From: Ramazzottius varieornatus
Lineage: Eukaryota; Tardigrada; Eutardigrada; Parachela; Ramazzottiidae
Direction of reading: 5' to 3'
Length of the DNA: 64,000 bases
NCBI GenBank assembly: GCA_001949185.1
Contig: BDGG01000004.1
Location: 1,358,278-1,422,277 of the forward strand
Shown here: positions 35,799 to 59,520 of the stretch, piece by piece
Layout of the letters: each line of letters starts with the position of its first letter
Position numbering within the stretch: the stretch's first letter is position 1
Translations under genes and position numbers: made by a program
The notes under the pieces: generated by a model
Database searches by the model: none
The model's input: the letters and a program-made list of their open reading frames with translations, nothing else
What the model was told of the DNA's origin: nothing

Positions 35799-38463
35799 GT
35801 AAGCCATCCGTCTCTCAAAATTTTTACTTTGTTGGCCACGTACGTAGTCGAGCAGTCCAAAATGGTCAAGAAACCATTGATCATAGCTTAGGGTTTCGTG
35901 GACTTGGCATGAATTCGTATCTATAGTGTATTGTCTCGGTTTAATATTCGTTAACCATCCTAGTTCGTATACTGCATACGCTGAGGCCGGGTTCGTGCAA
36001 ATTGGCTCGTTTTTCACTGAGCATTCATGCGCGGTCGTGATGCTGCCGGACGTTCAATTTGTTGGATTTTTGAGGCGTAGTTCTAACTGTTCGACGATCA
36101 TTGGTGTCCCAGTTTTTCATATGTGGCTTACCTTTTAATCTGCATATGTTTCTTGAAGTGGGACGCAGGGACCATTGCACAAAAGCTCTTTGTGCTCTCC
36201 CAGGTAGGAAGTGCACTCTAATAACAGGATAAATTAGTAATCAGGGTACCTTAGCTGGTCGTTGAGCTGCGTGGAAGATAACCCTCCACCATATAACGAG
36301 TTTAGCCTCTACACTTTCCCTTCTTCTGTTTCTGCTATTGCGTAGACGGAATTGCCGGAATAGGAAGTAAGTCAGGTGGATTCTTCCGGTAGGTGCGTGA
36401 CTAACGAGTTTACATCGAGATGGCCCTATAATCTTCCCCGCCAAACGACTATAGTCCTTTGTTTCGTTCAGGGAGCCTGCGTGGTCTCTGATTTCTTTGT
36501 AAACGCGTTGATAAAGCTGCCATTTGGTCGTAAACCATCGCGAGAGCAGCTTGTGTAGAAATGCCGGTTTACAGCATAATTAAGTTTGTATCCACAAGAT
36601 GGACGGGAACTATCCGTATCTGGCATCAGACGTTCGGCCTTAGGTACAAGTGGCTACATCTGTGGAGGAATCTACGTATGCTACTTCTGCCGGCATCGAT
36701 CCACTCTTGGTTCGTTGCTGTACACTGTACTATTTTCAAAGTCTGATGGTTTGCCGAGCACGAGTTCGGAACTCAGACACATGCATCAGCCCGCATCTAC
36801 AGTACAATGGCGTACTTAGATTACGAGGGGTGTTTATGACATTCGACAGAGGTCGCTACTTGGTTGCATATGTGATCATTTGTTCACTGTTCCTTTTCTC
36901 CCTCCTTCTCCTTCCACTCTTTGAACAATACACTCCGGCCGCAGGCATCCGCGTCCAAATTTCGTATAGAGGCCGTCAAGCGGGTGTCGTTTGCGTTGGT
37001 TTTCTTTTCCACAACGGTGCGGGGGTTTATGGTGCGCGGGTTTGAGAAAATCGGAAAACCAGGTTTTCAAGCGGTAGACATAGACTTGTTCACTGACGGT
37101 AGAGGGATGTGAATTGGTATAGGAAGACTGTGTTGCTGGTATCGATATTAGTCGATAGCGGAGAACATGTAGCTTAGGTTCCCGAAATGAAATTTCAGCT
37201 TGCGGGCAAAATTATCGTGTATGGATGCTGTACTTATCTCTTCTCTAGTTAGGGCGTGGCCTACCAATATCTTGAAGAAAATGCGCTGGTTGGCCTGGAA
37301 CCAGAAAAATAATTGACTTGTTTTGATATCTGTTTTGCTCCAAAGAACTGCGGGTCTGACGTCAAGAACTTGTTTGTCTTACACTCGCCCGCGCGCAGGT
37401 TGCAAGGAGTGTTGAAGTGTTGTCTCAATTTGCAGGTGATGCCGGAAGTGAAAACTGTAATCGAGATGACGTTGAGCAAATTCTTGGGCAGTGTAATGCC
37501 GGTGTACGTGCACCATTACAACGGCTATATTTTGTAACGAGCGCCTTCAGCACATGGTACCCAAAGAGCGCAGATGGCCCACATTTTTCCTCTTCCGGCT
37601 TTGATGCCGGTGTGAAATGGGATTGATGAGAGTCTAAAGATTTACTTATGATGGAGTGAGGGTTCGTCCGTCGATGAACACATGCCTCGTTCCCGTATCG
37701 TTTCTGCATAAATAAAATATCCCCCGTGGAGCACGAAGAAAGCTCAGTAGGAGAGAGGAATAAAGAGGTGTGTACACCGACAGCTTGTCCACGTCACGGA
37801 TGGGCGAAATTCGATAATTCATTGTCGTTTTAGCATGTTGTTGAGCCAGAGGCAATCTCCCCATCACACGGCCTACAGACACCACTCCAGCAAGGCTGAC
37901 TGTATTACAGCCAATCTGTGGCTGGGATGTCAATAATACGGATCTTCCCTGCTGGGAAACCGTACTGTACGAACTATACACAGGCTGGATGGAGGGATGG
38001 ATGTGGACGGGGAAGTCGGCTGCTCCATTGCACCGTTCATAATTGTATCGAGTAGGGACTGTAAACATCTCACACGCCATGTACATAAAGCGGAGTGGGC
38101 TGTGAAGTACTGCCAAAGCTCAATCTGTTGGGGAACCCTTTATACTGATGGCAAGTCCTCACACGGATCGTGACAATATTCCAGTGAAAGTTAGCCCGCT
38201 TCGAAGAATCGGCTTTGCCGACCGTTGATCTTTTGCCTTCCGGGGTTAAGTCTGTGAGCCGTGAAGTCATAGATATTTGCTGGTTGATGAAGGTGTCATC
38301 GCGACATCATTTCAGCCACATTCTTGTGACAATGTGTATCAATTATTTTGGCATGTGATGATATAACCGGTTACGCTGTGTGCTTTTGTGCGGCTTCCGC
38401 GACGTTCGATGTGCACAATTGTTTTGTTTCTTCGACTCTGAAGGAGTAGAAAGCTAGAGAATA

Positions 38464-41400
38464 ATGTTGAGTTTCAAAAGGGACCGCTCAAAATCTTTGA
38501 CGGTGGTATCTCGGGATCGGCTGGCTTTGCCGGTTGTCCATGAGGACGCTATTTATGAACCCGGACTGGAAAGTGATGCCGATTTTCGTAAACGAACTTT
38601 TAGGTACTACAGCTTTTCGCTAATGGTTAAATGCACTGACTTATCCTCGCCTTCATCCTCGGATCGTTCCTCGGGTGCACTAATTGTCATTACCAGCTGC
38701 TAGTGTTCGATCAGGGGCGTGACTTTGATTCTTCGAAAGTTTATAGCTGGTAGCTTTTTTCTTAGCGGAAGAAACCCAGTGTTCAAAACTAATCAAGCGA
38801 TGTCTTTGCAGTTCACCATCGTCCGAAATCTCGATCCGGCGCGGGATATTCAGCCGGAAGCACTATGGATCCATCGAGCTGGTACGTGTGAATGACTAGA
38901 CCCTGTAGTGAAAAGAAAGCGCAACCTTGCTTGGGCGTCAAGGGGATGGAACTGCTTTACTTTACCCGCTGGGACTTCGCCTTTCTTTTGAGATGAGGAC
39001 CACGACGGTGTCTCATTTCATCAACACATATCTCCTAGCTCTAATCCCGAGATTTAAGAGAAATTTGAAAGCTTCATCACGTTTTAAGGAGGGGTATCGA
39101 GGACCAGCTGCCGGCATGCGGACAGTGCGTTGCGTGCGGCGAAGATCCCTGAAAGTTGCAATTATTCAGCCCAGTGAAGCATATCAGCTACATAGGTAGT
39201 TCTACGGCGGTACTCAAGCAGATTAAGCCCTAAACTAAAAGCCGGTTTGTTAGAAATTATTGAAAATATTCCGATTTCGTTTTGGGGGTTCTTTTATGAG
39301 GTTTGGAAATGGAACACATGACGATAAAATTATTTATTACTCTGACGTCATCGCGGAAATTTCACAACTAAAAGAACGGCTGATTTTCGGAAACAATAAA
39401 ATGGGAAATATCCTGTTTTGGTTTTAAGCTTTGGGTTGCCAATGTGACGTCCTGTCACTGGCTTACGCAAGGGTAATTACATGCGGAAATGGTTTCACTG
39501 ATGGACAGTTTGCGCATAACGAGAGCTGGGTGAAGATAGGCATTAGGGCATGTGGGTATGGTTGTTACATCCAAGCCTTCTGTTTGTTTGGCGGGGAACA
39601 TTATTCAGCGGCTAATCTGACACTATTGGTTTCCGGTCCCATGTCACATTTGTTTTCCCCTTGACACACGAATGCACTGTCTTGAACCTCTGTCAATGGA
39701 AAGCGCGACAGTACTCGCAAAAACCATCCCAGACTTCCTCAACGCAACATGAACGCAACATGCGACGCCCTGGAGACACTGAAGCCTGCAGAATTAGAAA
39801 CATAATTGACGGAAGTAATGCGGTGGCATGCGGTGCACGACACCGAGCGTTTTCGATATTTTTACCGCACTTTTTGCGTTTTTTTGGCTACTTTCGCATT
39901 AGCGTACCTTATGAAGTCATGAGAACATCCCGACGCGTAACTGAACGGTTTACCTTCTGGAAAACCGATCGCGCTCTTTTTCCAGCTGGCTCGAAAGACC
40001 AACGATGGGGGAGAAGGAAGTCGCTTCCGTGTGGAAACAGGAGAACGACGAGGACGCGAATCCAGTTCGTACCATTCTCCGTCCACGCCTTTGCTGGAGA
40101 ACCCTGAATACCAGACTCGATGGTACTTCAAGTATTTTTTGGGCAAATGTAAGCGATTCCAATCATGCTTCGGGCCATTTGGAATTTCCAGCACTATTCG
40201 AGGACGATCTCATTCCAGATCACCAAAACTATGTCGGTCTTGACACAGACCGCAATCCCTTCGTTATCTCGGTGATGCTGTCAGACTCCAATGATCACCA
40301 AATACAACAGTATCGAGCGATACTATGGAGGAAAACGGTACGGTAATTAGCTTGCTTGTGAGTTAAACAGTGAGAAAAAGATTGGTATCGATTGAGCCTA
40401 ATCAAATTCAATGGTTGTGTAAGGAAATTAGTTTTACAGCTTGCAACGAGATTACCCTGTTTTTATTGGCAGGGTACGGAGAAAATTTGCTTGCCCTATA
40501 ACCCCGGAAAAGCACTGACCGTGCGAACCATCCTCAGCTGCTTCTCCCGAATGCACAAAATTGAGAAAGGACCGAAGGAGATTTCTGCTCCATCCGTGCT
40601 GAAAGTAGGCACTTCCCTTCTAAACCTTGGTGTGAGCTTCGCAGTAAAGTTAGAGTATTCGTTAATTGAAGGACCTTCTCGTCCTGGAGGAACAGGAAGG
40701 ATCGGTCAACTTCAAGTTCGGCGTCATCTACGCCAAACATGACCAAACCACCGACAGCGAAATGTTTGGCAATAGTAAGTACAACCAACCGCCCAGTGGC
40801 TCCTGTTCGTTTTTGAACGAGTGGGTAGAAGCATATCGGAGATGATGGTATCGAAAACTGACTGATAAGATGTTTGGCAGAGTTGCTCGTCTGCGTACTT
40901 AATCTGGTGCAGTCCACTGGGACTTACGATGTGCCAAGACGGGACGACCCTAATGTAAATTCGGACAGTGTAAAGCCATTGAGCCTCTTCTCTATGAGTT
41001 CATGGTTTGGTCTTGTAATCCTGAAGCTACTAACTGTGCTTTGCTTTGTAGAGACCGGAAGTGACGCTTTCAATAAATTTATTGCGATTTTGGGGAACCG
41101 AATAACGCTGAAAGGCAAATAATTTTAAAGTTTTAATGCATTGAGCTTTCAATTCGAAGATAAAGATTAATCTATTTAAATTAGGATGGGACCGATACCG
41201 TGGAGGACTGGATGTGAAAAGTAGGTACATTGACATGTTAGTTCCCTGATGCACAGACGTATAAGGTTTTTCGGTCGACTCATTACGCTGATGGGATCGT
41301 AGGTGACACGACGGGCACAGAGTCAATCTACACAGTGTATCAGGGTCACGAAATCTGCTTTCATATTTCAACCTTACTTCCTCATTCGGATGATAACCGT

Positions 41401-44045
41401 CAGCAGGTATCGACAATTTCACTCTTCCAGATTAATAACTCCGACCACCCATATCGATGTTGTTACAGGTTGAACGGAAGCGTCATATCGGAAACGGTAA
41501 GCAGTGCCACTACGGAAATGGATTGGCTGACAGACTGTTACGCTAGTTTTGCTTCCTTGATTGCAGATATCGTCAACATAGTGTTTGCCGATTGTCCACC
41601 TGGCGAGCATCCTACGTTCAAGCCTCAGATGGTTCGATCCCAGTTCACCCGTACGGACAGTATATCTCAATGTCAGCACTTCTCCTCCAGCGGAAGCATA
41701 GGTTGCTTCTTTACAGATATTTTTCTTCTGGTCTGGTACGACGAAGCGGATGAAGGATATCGTGTACAAGTGTTTTCCGAAGAAAATGTACCGTTGTTCG
41801 GTCCACCTCTACCTGTTCCTGCCCTGTTCCAAGACCTTGACGAATTTCGGGAATTTCTCTTGGTGAAATGTAAGCAGATGAGAACTACTGTTGACTCAAA
41901 ACTGTCTCATGGTAGGAGTATGATTTTGTGTCTTACCTTTCTAGGTATTAATGGTGAAAAAGCGGCCTTCAACACGCCCATTTTTGCTCAAAAGCGGGAG
42001 CGGACACTCGATTCGCTGTTGCGAGACGTCTATACGGAGCATGCCCAAAACGAGAGCGCTACCAAAGCCATGCTGTCAAGCTCACGTCGAGCCTTCAGTG
42101 ACGTCTTGGTAGAGTCCGGGAGAGGAAACGTAAAGGATGAGGAACGGAAGGAAGAAGTAGCGAGAATTGGCCAAGCTCTAAAGTTGGACACCATCATGAA
42201 GGGTGACGCACCGACAAGTCAGGTGAACTCTGGGATAAAAAGAGAGGTGCGTACTTAACATTCCAACTTCCTAAGTTTCAATGCGCTGAGTAAAATCACG
42301 TTTCGGTGATTGTAGCATCCATGGCAGCCTGTCTGCTTCTTTCCCGATTTCTCCTACGAAGTGGTCTGCGGGGACTCGTGGGACTTTGATCGCCTCCTTC
42401 TGGCTACGGACGATGGCGGGGCTTTTCTGCTGAGCGGTGGGTTATATCGCAGGACGTGAACTTTATGAAGTAGTGTCTAAGGGGTATCTTGCCTGTTTTC
42501 AGAAGGAACGCTTCCGGTTCCAGTATTCGAGAAATCCTGCGTCATCAAGCAGCTGTCAATAGTGGAGGACCATGGCATTCTTATCCTGCGTATGGACAAA
42601 GGGAAAGAGTGTCGGGTCTACATTTTTTACCTGAAAGACTTCGAGACGGAACCTACAGCATTCTACACAAAATCAGATTGCAAAGACCACAAGCTGGAAG
42701 GCACCAAGGGCTGCAACTTCTTCGCGCTCAACCGCCCCGGCGGAAGTCACTTACGACTAGCCGTCGCGATGACCAAAAAGATGATCATCATGCAGGTACC
42801 AATATTGCCCACTGAATGATAAAACGACCTTGGATGCAAAATGATACCCGAATTATTTCTGATTCTTTGTAGTGGAGGCATGCGGCTGGTGTCTCGCTGA
42901 TAAACCAACAGGAAGAAGTGACCAGCGGTTTTGTTGCGCTCCAAGAACTAAACCTGCCGGAAACGCCCTTGATCGTTAGTTTGATCGACGGGTTCTCGCC
43001 CAGTTCAGAAAGTAGAATTTGTGTGGGATACAAAGCCTCGTTCGACTTGATCAACGAACGAACCGGGGACGTTGTCACATTGTTCCAAATGGAAAGCGGG
43101 AAAACGAACCCAGTAGCAATACTGGACCTGACTGAAGACGACGAGAAGGAGCTTCTTCTGTGCTACCACAGTATGTTAGCGACTTTACACCTCCTTCGAG
43201 GAACTTCACCTCACTCCAACTTTCGTTTCCTTTTAGATTCCTGCCATTTCCAAAAGCTCGAGAATATTGAACAGAATACCCGAGCATTCGACTTTCAATG
43301 GTGTACCGTACCAGACCAGATAGGTACAGAGAGCTTACTGTATATTAGTTAAATGCCCACACTGACACGCCTAACATGAATTCTTATGTTTGGTTTGTCC
43401 AGTTTGTGCCTCGCCTTACGTTCTGGCCTTTAGTTCCGAAGGCTTTGAGATCCGTCTGCTGGTCAACGGAAACCTCGTACATACAACCGGCACAATGCCC
43501 AACCTGAGCTTGATAACGTCCAAAACCGACATCTTCTTTGCCACTACGGCTCCCGAATACTATCATGGCTCCCAGACTTTGGTAACGGCAAAAGATGCTC
43601 CAGTCAGCTCGTCGCATAAAGAAAGCACCAGCGGTCCCCCAAGTCCAGGCTGTAAGTACTCCGTTTCCATCTCCTGAAGATACCTCGCTGGCTTGTTTAC
43701 TCATTGTTTTCTTCCGTAGTGTCAACCATGTCAAAGAAGCCTGTTCGCATCTACCGCGTATCAATAGCTAGTCTAACGGGGACCAGAGAATCCGGTGGTT
43801 CTCGAACCTTACCTTCGTCACCATTACTCTCAAGGACCTCCAGCGGACGCGCTCTTCCAGCCATCAATGTGAACGAAAGCCTTGTGGACAGAGAACCGGC
43901 AACTCCGTCCCCCACTTTGCTCGAGAACGTCGACTTAGTCAAACTACGTGTGGATGCAGTCAGTAGCGTCAGCGCCGATTCCGGCTTTCACAATGGTCCA
44001 AATTCCGTCTCTTCAAACAACTCTCCACCTCCGTCTCCTTTCTAG
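38464..44045 (+). CDS. GARNL3: GARNL3 (Rap/Ran-GAP and CNH domain protein)
   Basis: A putative GTPase activator of the Rap-GAP family with a C-terminal citron-homology domain (family knowledge). Exons: 38464-38603 (1b), 38812-38881, 39986-40148, 40219-40337, 40473-40604, 40672-40774, 41052-41114, 41185-41220, 41303-41406, 41469-41496, 41567-41650, 41717-41869, 41945-42246, 42316-42436, 42503-42795, 42873-43170, 43237-43323, 43403-43651, 43720-44045; the sum is 2871 nt, giving 956 aa (human 1013). Shared blocks: RRGIFSRKHYGSIEL, NPEYQTRWYFKYFLG, DLLVLEEQEGSVNFKFG, YTVYQGHEICFHIS. The Rap-GAP domain lies at about 215-430 with the asparagine thumb in RKRHIGNDIV (N319). CNH blocks lie at about 500-850 (FEIRLLVNGNLVHT). 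The tail is Ser/Pro-rich. The 28-nt exon 41469-41496 encodes the thumb. The intron at 41115 begins GC. Confidence 0.95.
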
Positions 44046-44380
44046 ACGTTCTTCTTTTCCCCTTTGCAAACTCTCCCGGTTCACAAAATACTTTTCCTGA
44101 TCTCAGTACTTCTGCCCAAATAATTTCGTGATCTCACAAACGATTTTTGTTGGTTTTATTTTGGAATATACCTTCTCTGTTTGACATTGTTAGACTGGAA
44201 AAAAATCTTAAAAGGATGATAAAAATTCTAAAAAATGTTTCACAGCGAGATTTAGGCCCTGAGAAGTCGCTGTAATTCTACACCGTTCAAAATTTAAAAC
44301 CCAAAAAAAGATCATTGCGGTGTAAGAAGATCAAAAACATTCGACAGCAAAACTTGCTGCTAATACTCTTTGTTGCGGCT

Positions 44381-53936
<9,556 letters not shown>

Positions 53937-56900
53937 TTTGAGATACTATCCTCTCGGCGTTATTATCCTCCATAACACCGGTAACACAAATAAGACACCC
54001 GCTTCTTCATATTATAATGGGAAGCTCAAGATACGGGACAAGTTCAAGAATATTCTCCATTCCGCATCAAAACACGCACTTGTTCCAACATATTAGGTTA
54101 GACGAGAACTTTCCGGACCAGGAAGAATTAAGTCAAAACGTCCAGACTGGTCAAATACAGTAGAAGACCCGAACGATAAGTCAAGCATGCAATCAGCGGA
54201 AAAAGATATTATTTCGTCTACTGCTATCAGCGCGAAACGATCTGATACACTTTTCATTCAGACAAACGTGACTGCGTGTACACTGAAGGGATGGAACGCC
54301 TTTGGAGTTTGGACCAATATTTTCGTCGCAGAACCTTATCGATACCAGCAATATGTATGTTACCACAATTTGGCGCTCAGGCTAGACTGATAAGGGAACG
54401 CCCAGCCACTGACTCGATAGGAAGGAAGGCGTCCTCTCCTTCACGCTCCGCCCTGTCCATCATTCATTCATCATCCTGGTACGGAACTGACCAGTGGTCA
54501 ACCTACCAACGGGGATACTGACAAGCCGTCACTTGCCCATCAGCTAAGACCACAGATTAACGAGCTACAAGTCCCAACCAGCTGGACTTTCAAATCACCA
54601 TCAGAATACTACATCATCGCCCAAGTATGACATCACAGCCACCAGCTGGACGCGTAATCGGATTCACCGACCAGCAGACGTTCCTGAAGACACCATCCAT
54701 AAACGTTCCGTCATCGAGTTAGAGTCCTTTCCGACAGCATGAAGCTACAGAACAGCAAAACGAACCTCGAAGTTACTATAAACGTATCACTCATCAGTGA
54801 TATCTCTCTGTTTCGAGTATTCGCAAAACCGAAAGGGTCTTCGCAGTCCAGAGTCCCTGACAAAGAGCCTGGACCCATGATCTATGTGAAATTGTTTCGT
54901 TATGCAAATTTCCGTTAGATCGGCTTACGTTTCTTACCGTCTAAAACATCGGAAGCAAATATGCCAGCTGCTTCTTAATACATAAAGAATATTCACAGGA
55001 TTCTCACGTTCGTCTATTCATCTTTATCTAATCACCGTGGCTAGACATTTCCTAATCAGCGATATGTTGGTTTTCCTGATGGTCACTGAAGTGTCATTTT
55101 GATACTCTACGGACATCCCGTCCAGTATGAAGAGCTAGCAGTCAAAATGAAAAAAGTCTAGTGTAGTTTTCCAAACAAGTTTGACAGACGGATCCTCGGT
55201 ATCGGTCAATATTTTTCGACCATTATCGCGACGGACTCCACAGAGAAGCGTGGGTGTAAAATTGGTCTGCATATTTATGTTGGATCGGCGAAAACGAGAA
55301 GACCACTCAAGTGGTAGATGGGACCCTCATTTGATCAAACTGCGTTACTTTTCCCATATTAGTAAAACAAGACGACAAGAAGGATACATTGATGATTATT
55401 GCTATTCTAAACTCGATACACACTTCACTCGCTAAAGGTGGACTGCTCAACTTTCCACCCCAACCGGTCCCTGTTTGTTTCTTCCTTAAGTGATCTCATT
55501 ATCCACTTCAGCTCCCAAACATTTGCTACTTTTCCTGCCTAGATGACCATATCAAAGTAGACAAGCGGGTTCAAACGACTGTTTTGCCAGAATGATCATC
55601 TCAAACAAAATTCCACATCCACATCAAGCCCTAGAAGAACGCCGGCACAACATGCATGTCTGGACACCGGAAAAACCAACCTTGCAGTACCCGCCGGTGA
55701 GCTGGTGCACGACGAATGCAAGGCTTCATTTAGCTTACAGGTGTGTCTCCTATCTAATTTTTTTCTTGGGTAATGAGTACGGTGTGATGATCATGATAAA
55801 GGAGTAACGTAAATAACCGAGATCGGCGAAACTTTCCACTAGATGCAGAGTCGAGAGTTCGACGGAAAGCTGTCAGGACTGTATCGGAGACAAAGTGAGT
55901 CATTTTGAGCTGTTGATTGGTCCACTCGACTGAAAGATGAAGGTCTCACTGCACATCAGTATGCAAATGCGGCTAAGAGGATGCTGAAGTTGGCTTTCGT
56001 CAAAAGGGTCAAAGGTGGCAAAACATCACGTTTTCGCATTCAAATCATGAATAATTTAGCTTCAGACCGTCGGTAATCGAAACATTCTGAACCAGAATTT
56101 GTTCGGCGGCCTCCGAGGTCTCTTTTGAAGAGCTGCTGATCGTTACGGCTGCATGACTTCAAACTATATTCCGCTTTGACTAACACGAGAACGTAAAGGA
56201 ATATAATAAGCGAAGCCATTGATCTCGGCATCAGCTGCCTATCCTTCCAGGTAGTTTTCCTTCTGTGGTACAAAGACTGACCGCTGGGCGGTTGCCGTGT
56301 AAAACAATCTGTTGAGTGAGGTTATCCAACTCATTAAGACCTGCTACTCTCCAAGGATTGGACTGAAAGGTACCTGATGCTTCGCCGACCGTCTGCCACT
56401 CTTCCTTAGGATAATTGTCTACTCGCGATATCTTACCGCTAGCTGCAAGTTCCGTTCTGCTACCTTACGTAAGGCGGGTAGCATCTGTCATGAATCTTAC
56501 GGCGCGATGGCAGCTGATCAAGCGACGCATAGCCATACTGACCAGTGGTCACTCCAGACAAGATTACACACCTTACGAGTTACCACGAAGGTGGATTGGT
56601 TGGAAGAAGTAAGATGTCCTCACCTGGATAATTGCTACCGACTGTACAAAATTACACAACCTTCATGTGCCCCTTCAGTGCATGACATCTTCTCGACAGC
56701 TGCTGGCTTCCGACACTGCGGTTACCGGCGGTAGAATCTGAAGTCAGAGTGATCTGCCAATCCAAAAAAGACGGCCATAAGGCTCTGGCTCTTGTCTTGT
56801 ACGGCGCGAAAACCGGACAACCGCTAACCGTGCTTGACGGCACATTTGTACTAGCTAGTAGTCAAAAAAATGAAGGGTGTCAGTCAGTGCAAAGTCCTTC

Positions 56901-58885
56901 ACGCCTTTCAATCATGCTTCCGGAGTGTTACAGTCTCTGGATACCCGCACTTGTAACGTTTCTTTCTCGTTAGGTTCCAAGAAAATGACTACAAGACCTT
57001 CGCCTACTGAATGGTTCAATGGTCAGTGGTGGAAGCCAAGGCTACGTACGCTACTGAGCGATTCTTGGAAGATCTTCAACGCAGACCCGACTAGCACCAA
57101 GTCATGCCAGTGCAGAAACAGAAGCGGACCAACCAAATGAAAATATTTTGACCAGAGTACGCACTTCCCATGAATACCAATGAAGCCGGGGGAACCACCG
57201 GTCGTTATGACGTAGTAACTTGACGTGCTTGTCACCGCAGTGACGTCGTTGCGCGTGCTACATTGAACAGCTCGCCAGGGCTAGTCCACCATGCAATACC
57301 CACTATGCGCACAATAGCACCCTTCCCTATTTTGAACAAAGGAAGAATCCAAGAGAATTGAGGAAGCAACTGAGAAACCCACGACTTCTCTGCTGAAAAT
57401 CGATAAATAATAAAATCATACAGAAACCACAAACCACCATCCAAGAAACAGTTCGTGTTTGAAACACATTTCCTTCTTACCTAATCTACGGCTGACGAAT
57501 GTCGCATTATCCAAACACATCCCAAATCCAAACAGTGTAAGCAGGTTGAAGCGGAACATTTTCAAGGTAGACCGTCGAAGATCTCCTGCACGAAAATGGT
57601 TTTCAGTCCTAGGAAACCGGGTTAAGAAAGCCACAACAGTGGTCAGCCAGTACACCGAGTGGTCAGCCAGTGAGAAAGCCAGTTCACCGCTGATAAACCC
57701 TTACACCGCAAAAAAAGCGAACAAAGTATCATTCTGACGGAGCTGGAATGTGAAACTGGCGTAAAACGATCATCCGAGCTACGAACCTTGGCGGCGTAAC
57801 CGATACGGCGCCTGCAGAACTATCAAGACTTGACCTGAAACCACGTACCAAGTTTCAACCTCACGTAGGATGCCAGCCAGTTTTCTTGGAATTATATCGC
57901 ACGATATGGGTGCTACCGCACTTCTAGCCAATACTTGCCACATTGTAAGGGTGAAAGTCTCTGCTGTCTGGAACAGGAGACCAAACATCAACGAGCATTA
58001 CACGCGGACGTGCTTGAGTATCACAAGTTGAAAACGAGCTCGCTGTGCACTGTCATATGCAACTCGTTAGAAAACTGACGGCACCGTCAAAATCGCACCA
58101 GGCAGTCACGCAGCAGCGGACGCAGGTATATCTTACCTGTATGACTGTAGAGTACAGGTAGCTCCATTCATCTCCCAAGTCTTGCTCCCGTTGATCTTAT
58201 CCGCAGAATTGTTTCCGGTATTGCAGACTGATGGATTATCAGTGCGCGGTCCCAAAGTCCGCCTGTTCTTCTTCCGGGTCTTGGCAGACACGAACGACGG
58301 CAAGGAGGTCCTGCAAAAGGACCGAAATTCATAGCCAGTCAAATCCGGTTTCTGTTTCAGAAAACAAAGTTCCGGTGCTTGGATTCCCACAAGTTGATGT
58401 GAGACAGCAGTTCCATGTTTCGAGTTGAACCTTCCACATTATTATAATGTTAGAATATGCGACTTCCAATGCAACCAGCGGAAACGATCTGGAAGAATAC
58501 AGCCTCTGCTGTCACTGGCATACCGATAGCCTACCGCAATACCTCTTACTGTAAACCGGTGCTGCCTCGCTTACGAGACGGTTCGTAGCTGAGAGCAGGT
58601 CCGGTAGCGCGCTCATATTCCAACATCCAGGGAAGGAAAACGGTCCTCCGTTAAGATGGAACAGAACTGCTTTTTGCAAATTTCCGTCCACCGCGTCCAA
58701 GCTCCCGTAGCCAGCAGCCAGTCTCTGCTTTGACTTGATGTTCTAACGATAGAACGAATCCGAAACTGATTCCATTTGTTCCGACATCATCTGCTGCTAC
58801 GGAATTCCAGGACTAGAAACGATCTACGAGGAAAGGCTCGTGGCGTGCTAGATCGCATTCGAACAAAAGCTGGAAACAAAAGCAT
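53937..58885. other. Stretch with no supported exon upstream of NELL
   Basis: About 5 kb. The + strand looks A/C-rich, as in the NELL introns, so it may be 5' untranslated exon plus intron of a longer NELL transcript. A consensus donor on the minus strand near 58136 (CATACAG before gtaaga) could end a leader exon. Nothing else is recognised. Confidence 0.35.
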
Positions 58886-59240
58886 TAGCTAGACTCAAAG
58901 CTGGCGTTTACCTAAATTTGGGCCGTTTGTTTAACTAAACGGACGTTGGGATTGATCAAGCTCGCCAAACAGACCCCGCCCACTCAGTTTAGCTAAACGG
59001 AGCCTGTTAATCGCCTCCGTGATGTCGGCATCGTGCGCGAAAATGTTCCGCTCAAAAAATTCCCTTCAATGTTTCTGACGTCACAGCCTTTTCTACGTCA
59101 TTTGGTATGTTAGACTGTGATTGATTATTTCGGTACTCAGACCTGAAATTTCAATTGATTACGTGATTGGTTGATTTACTTAAACAAACACCGTTTTTAA
59201 ACGACTACTTTTACGTAAACGCCAGCTTTGAGTCTAGCTA
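58886..59240. mobile_element. 355-bp inverted-repeat element (MITE-like)
   Basis: The ends are inverted copies of about 26 bp starting TAGCTAGACTCAAAGCTGGC and continuing GTTTAC. The interior has further short repeats around TTTAACTAAACGG / TTTAGCTAAACGG and no open frame. The target-site duplication is obscured because the ends are palindromic (tagcta). Confidence 0.85.
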
Positions 59241-59520
59241 TTGATGTGCTGCTAAACCTCGCCTTGATGGAGACTGGGACGCACAATCAAGCCCTTGATT
59301 GTTATCCGTAAATGCCTTATTGCGGGGTGGGTATCACACGTGCACTACTGTATGCTCTCCCGAAATTCACGTACGTCACTGTTATTGCCACCGTATGAGA
59401 ACTCTTTCTATGGTTTTACACTTTACACGCAGCTACACCAAGACAGGTTGAATTAAAATGATTAATTTGATCGTCTTCGGATCAATGGTGTTTTGATCCA
59501 TCAATCCTCGCCCCACCATC

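Noticed and set aside
58137-58390. Minus-strand frame ending at a strong donor near 58136
   Set aside because: It could be a NELL leader exon, but the protein shows no similarity and the NELL model already starts with a signal peptide at 53936.
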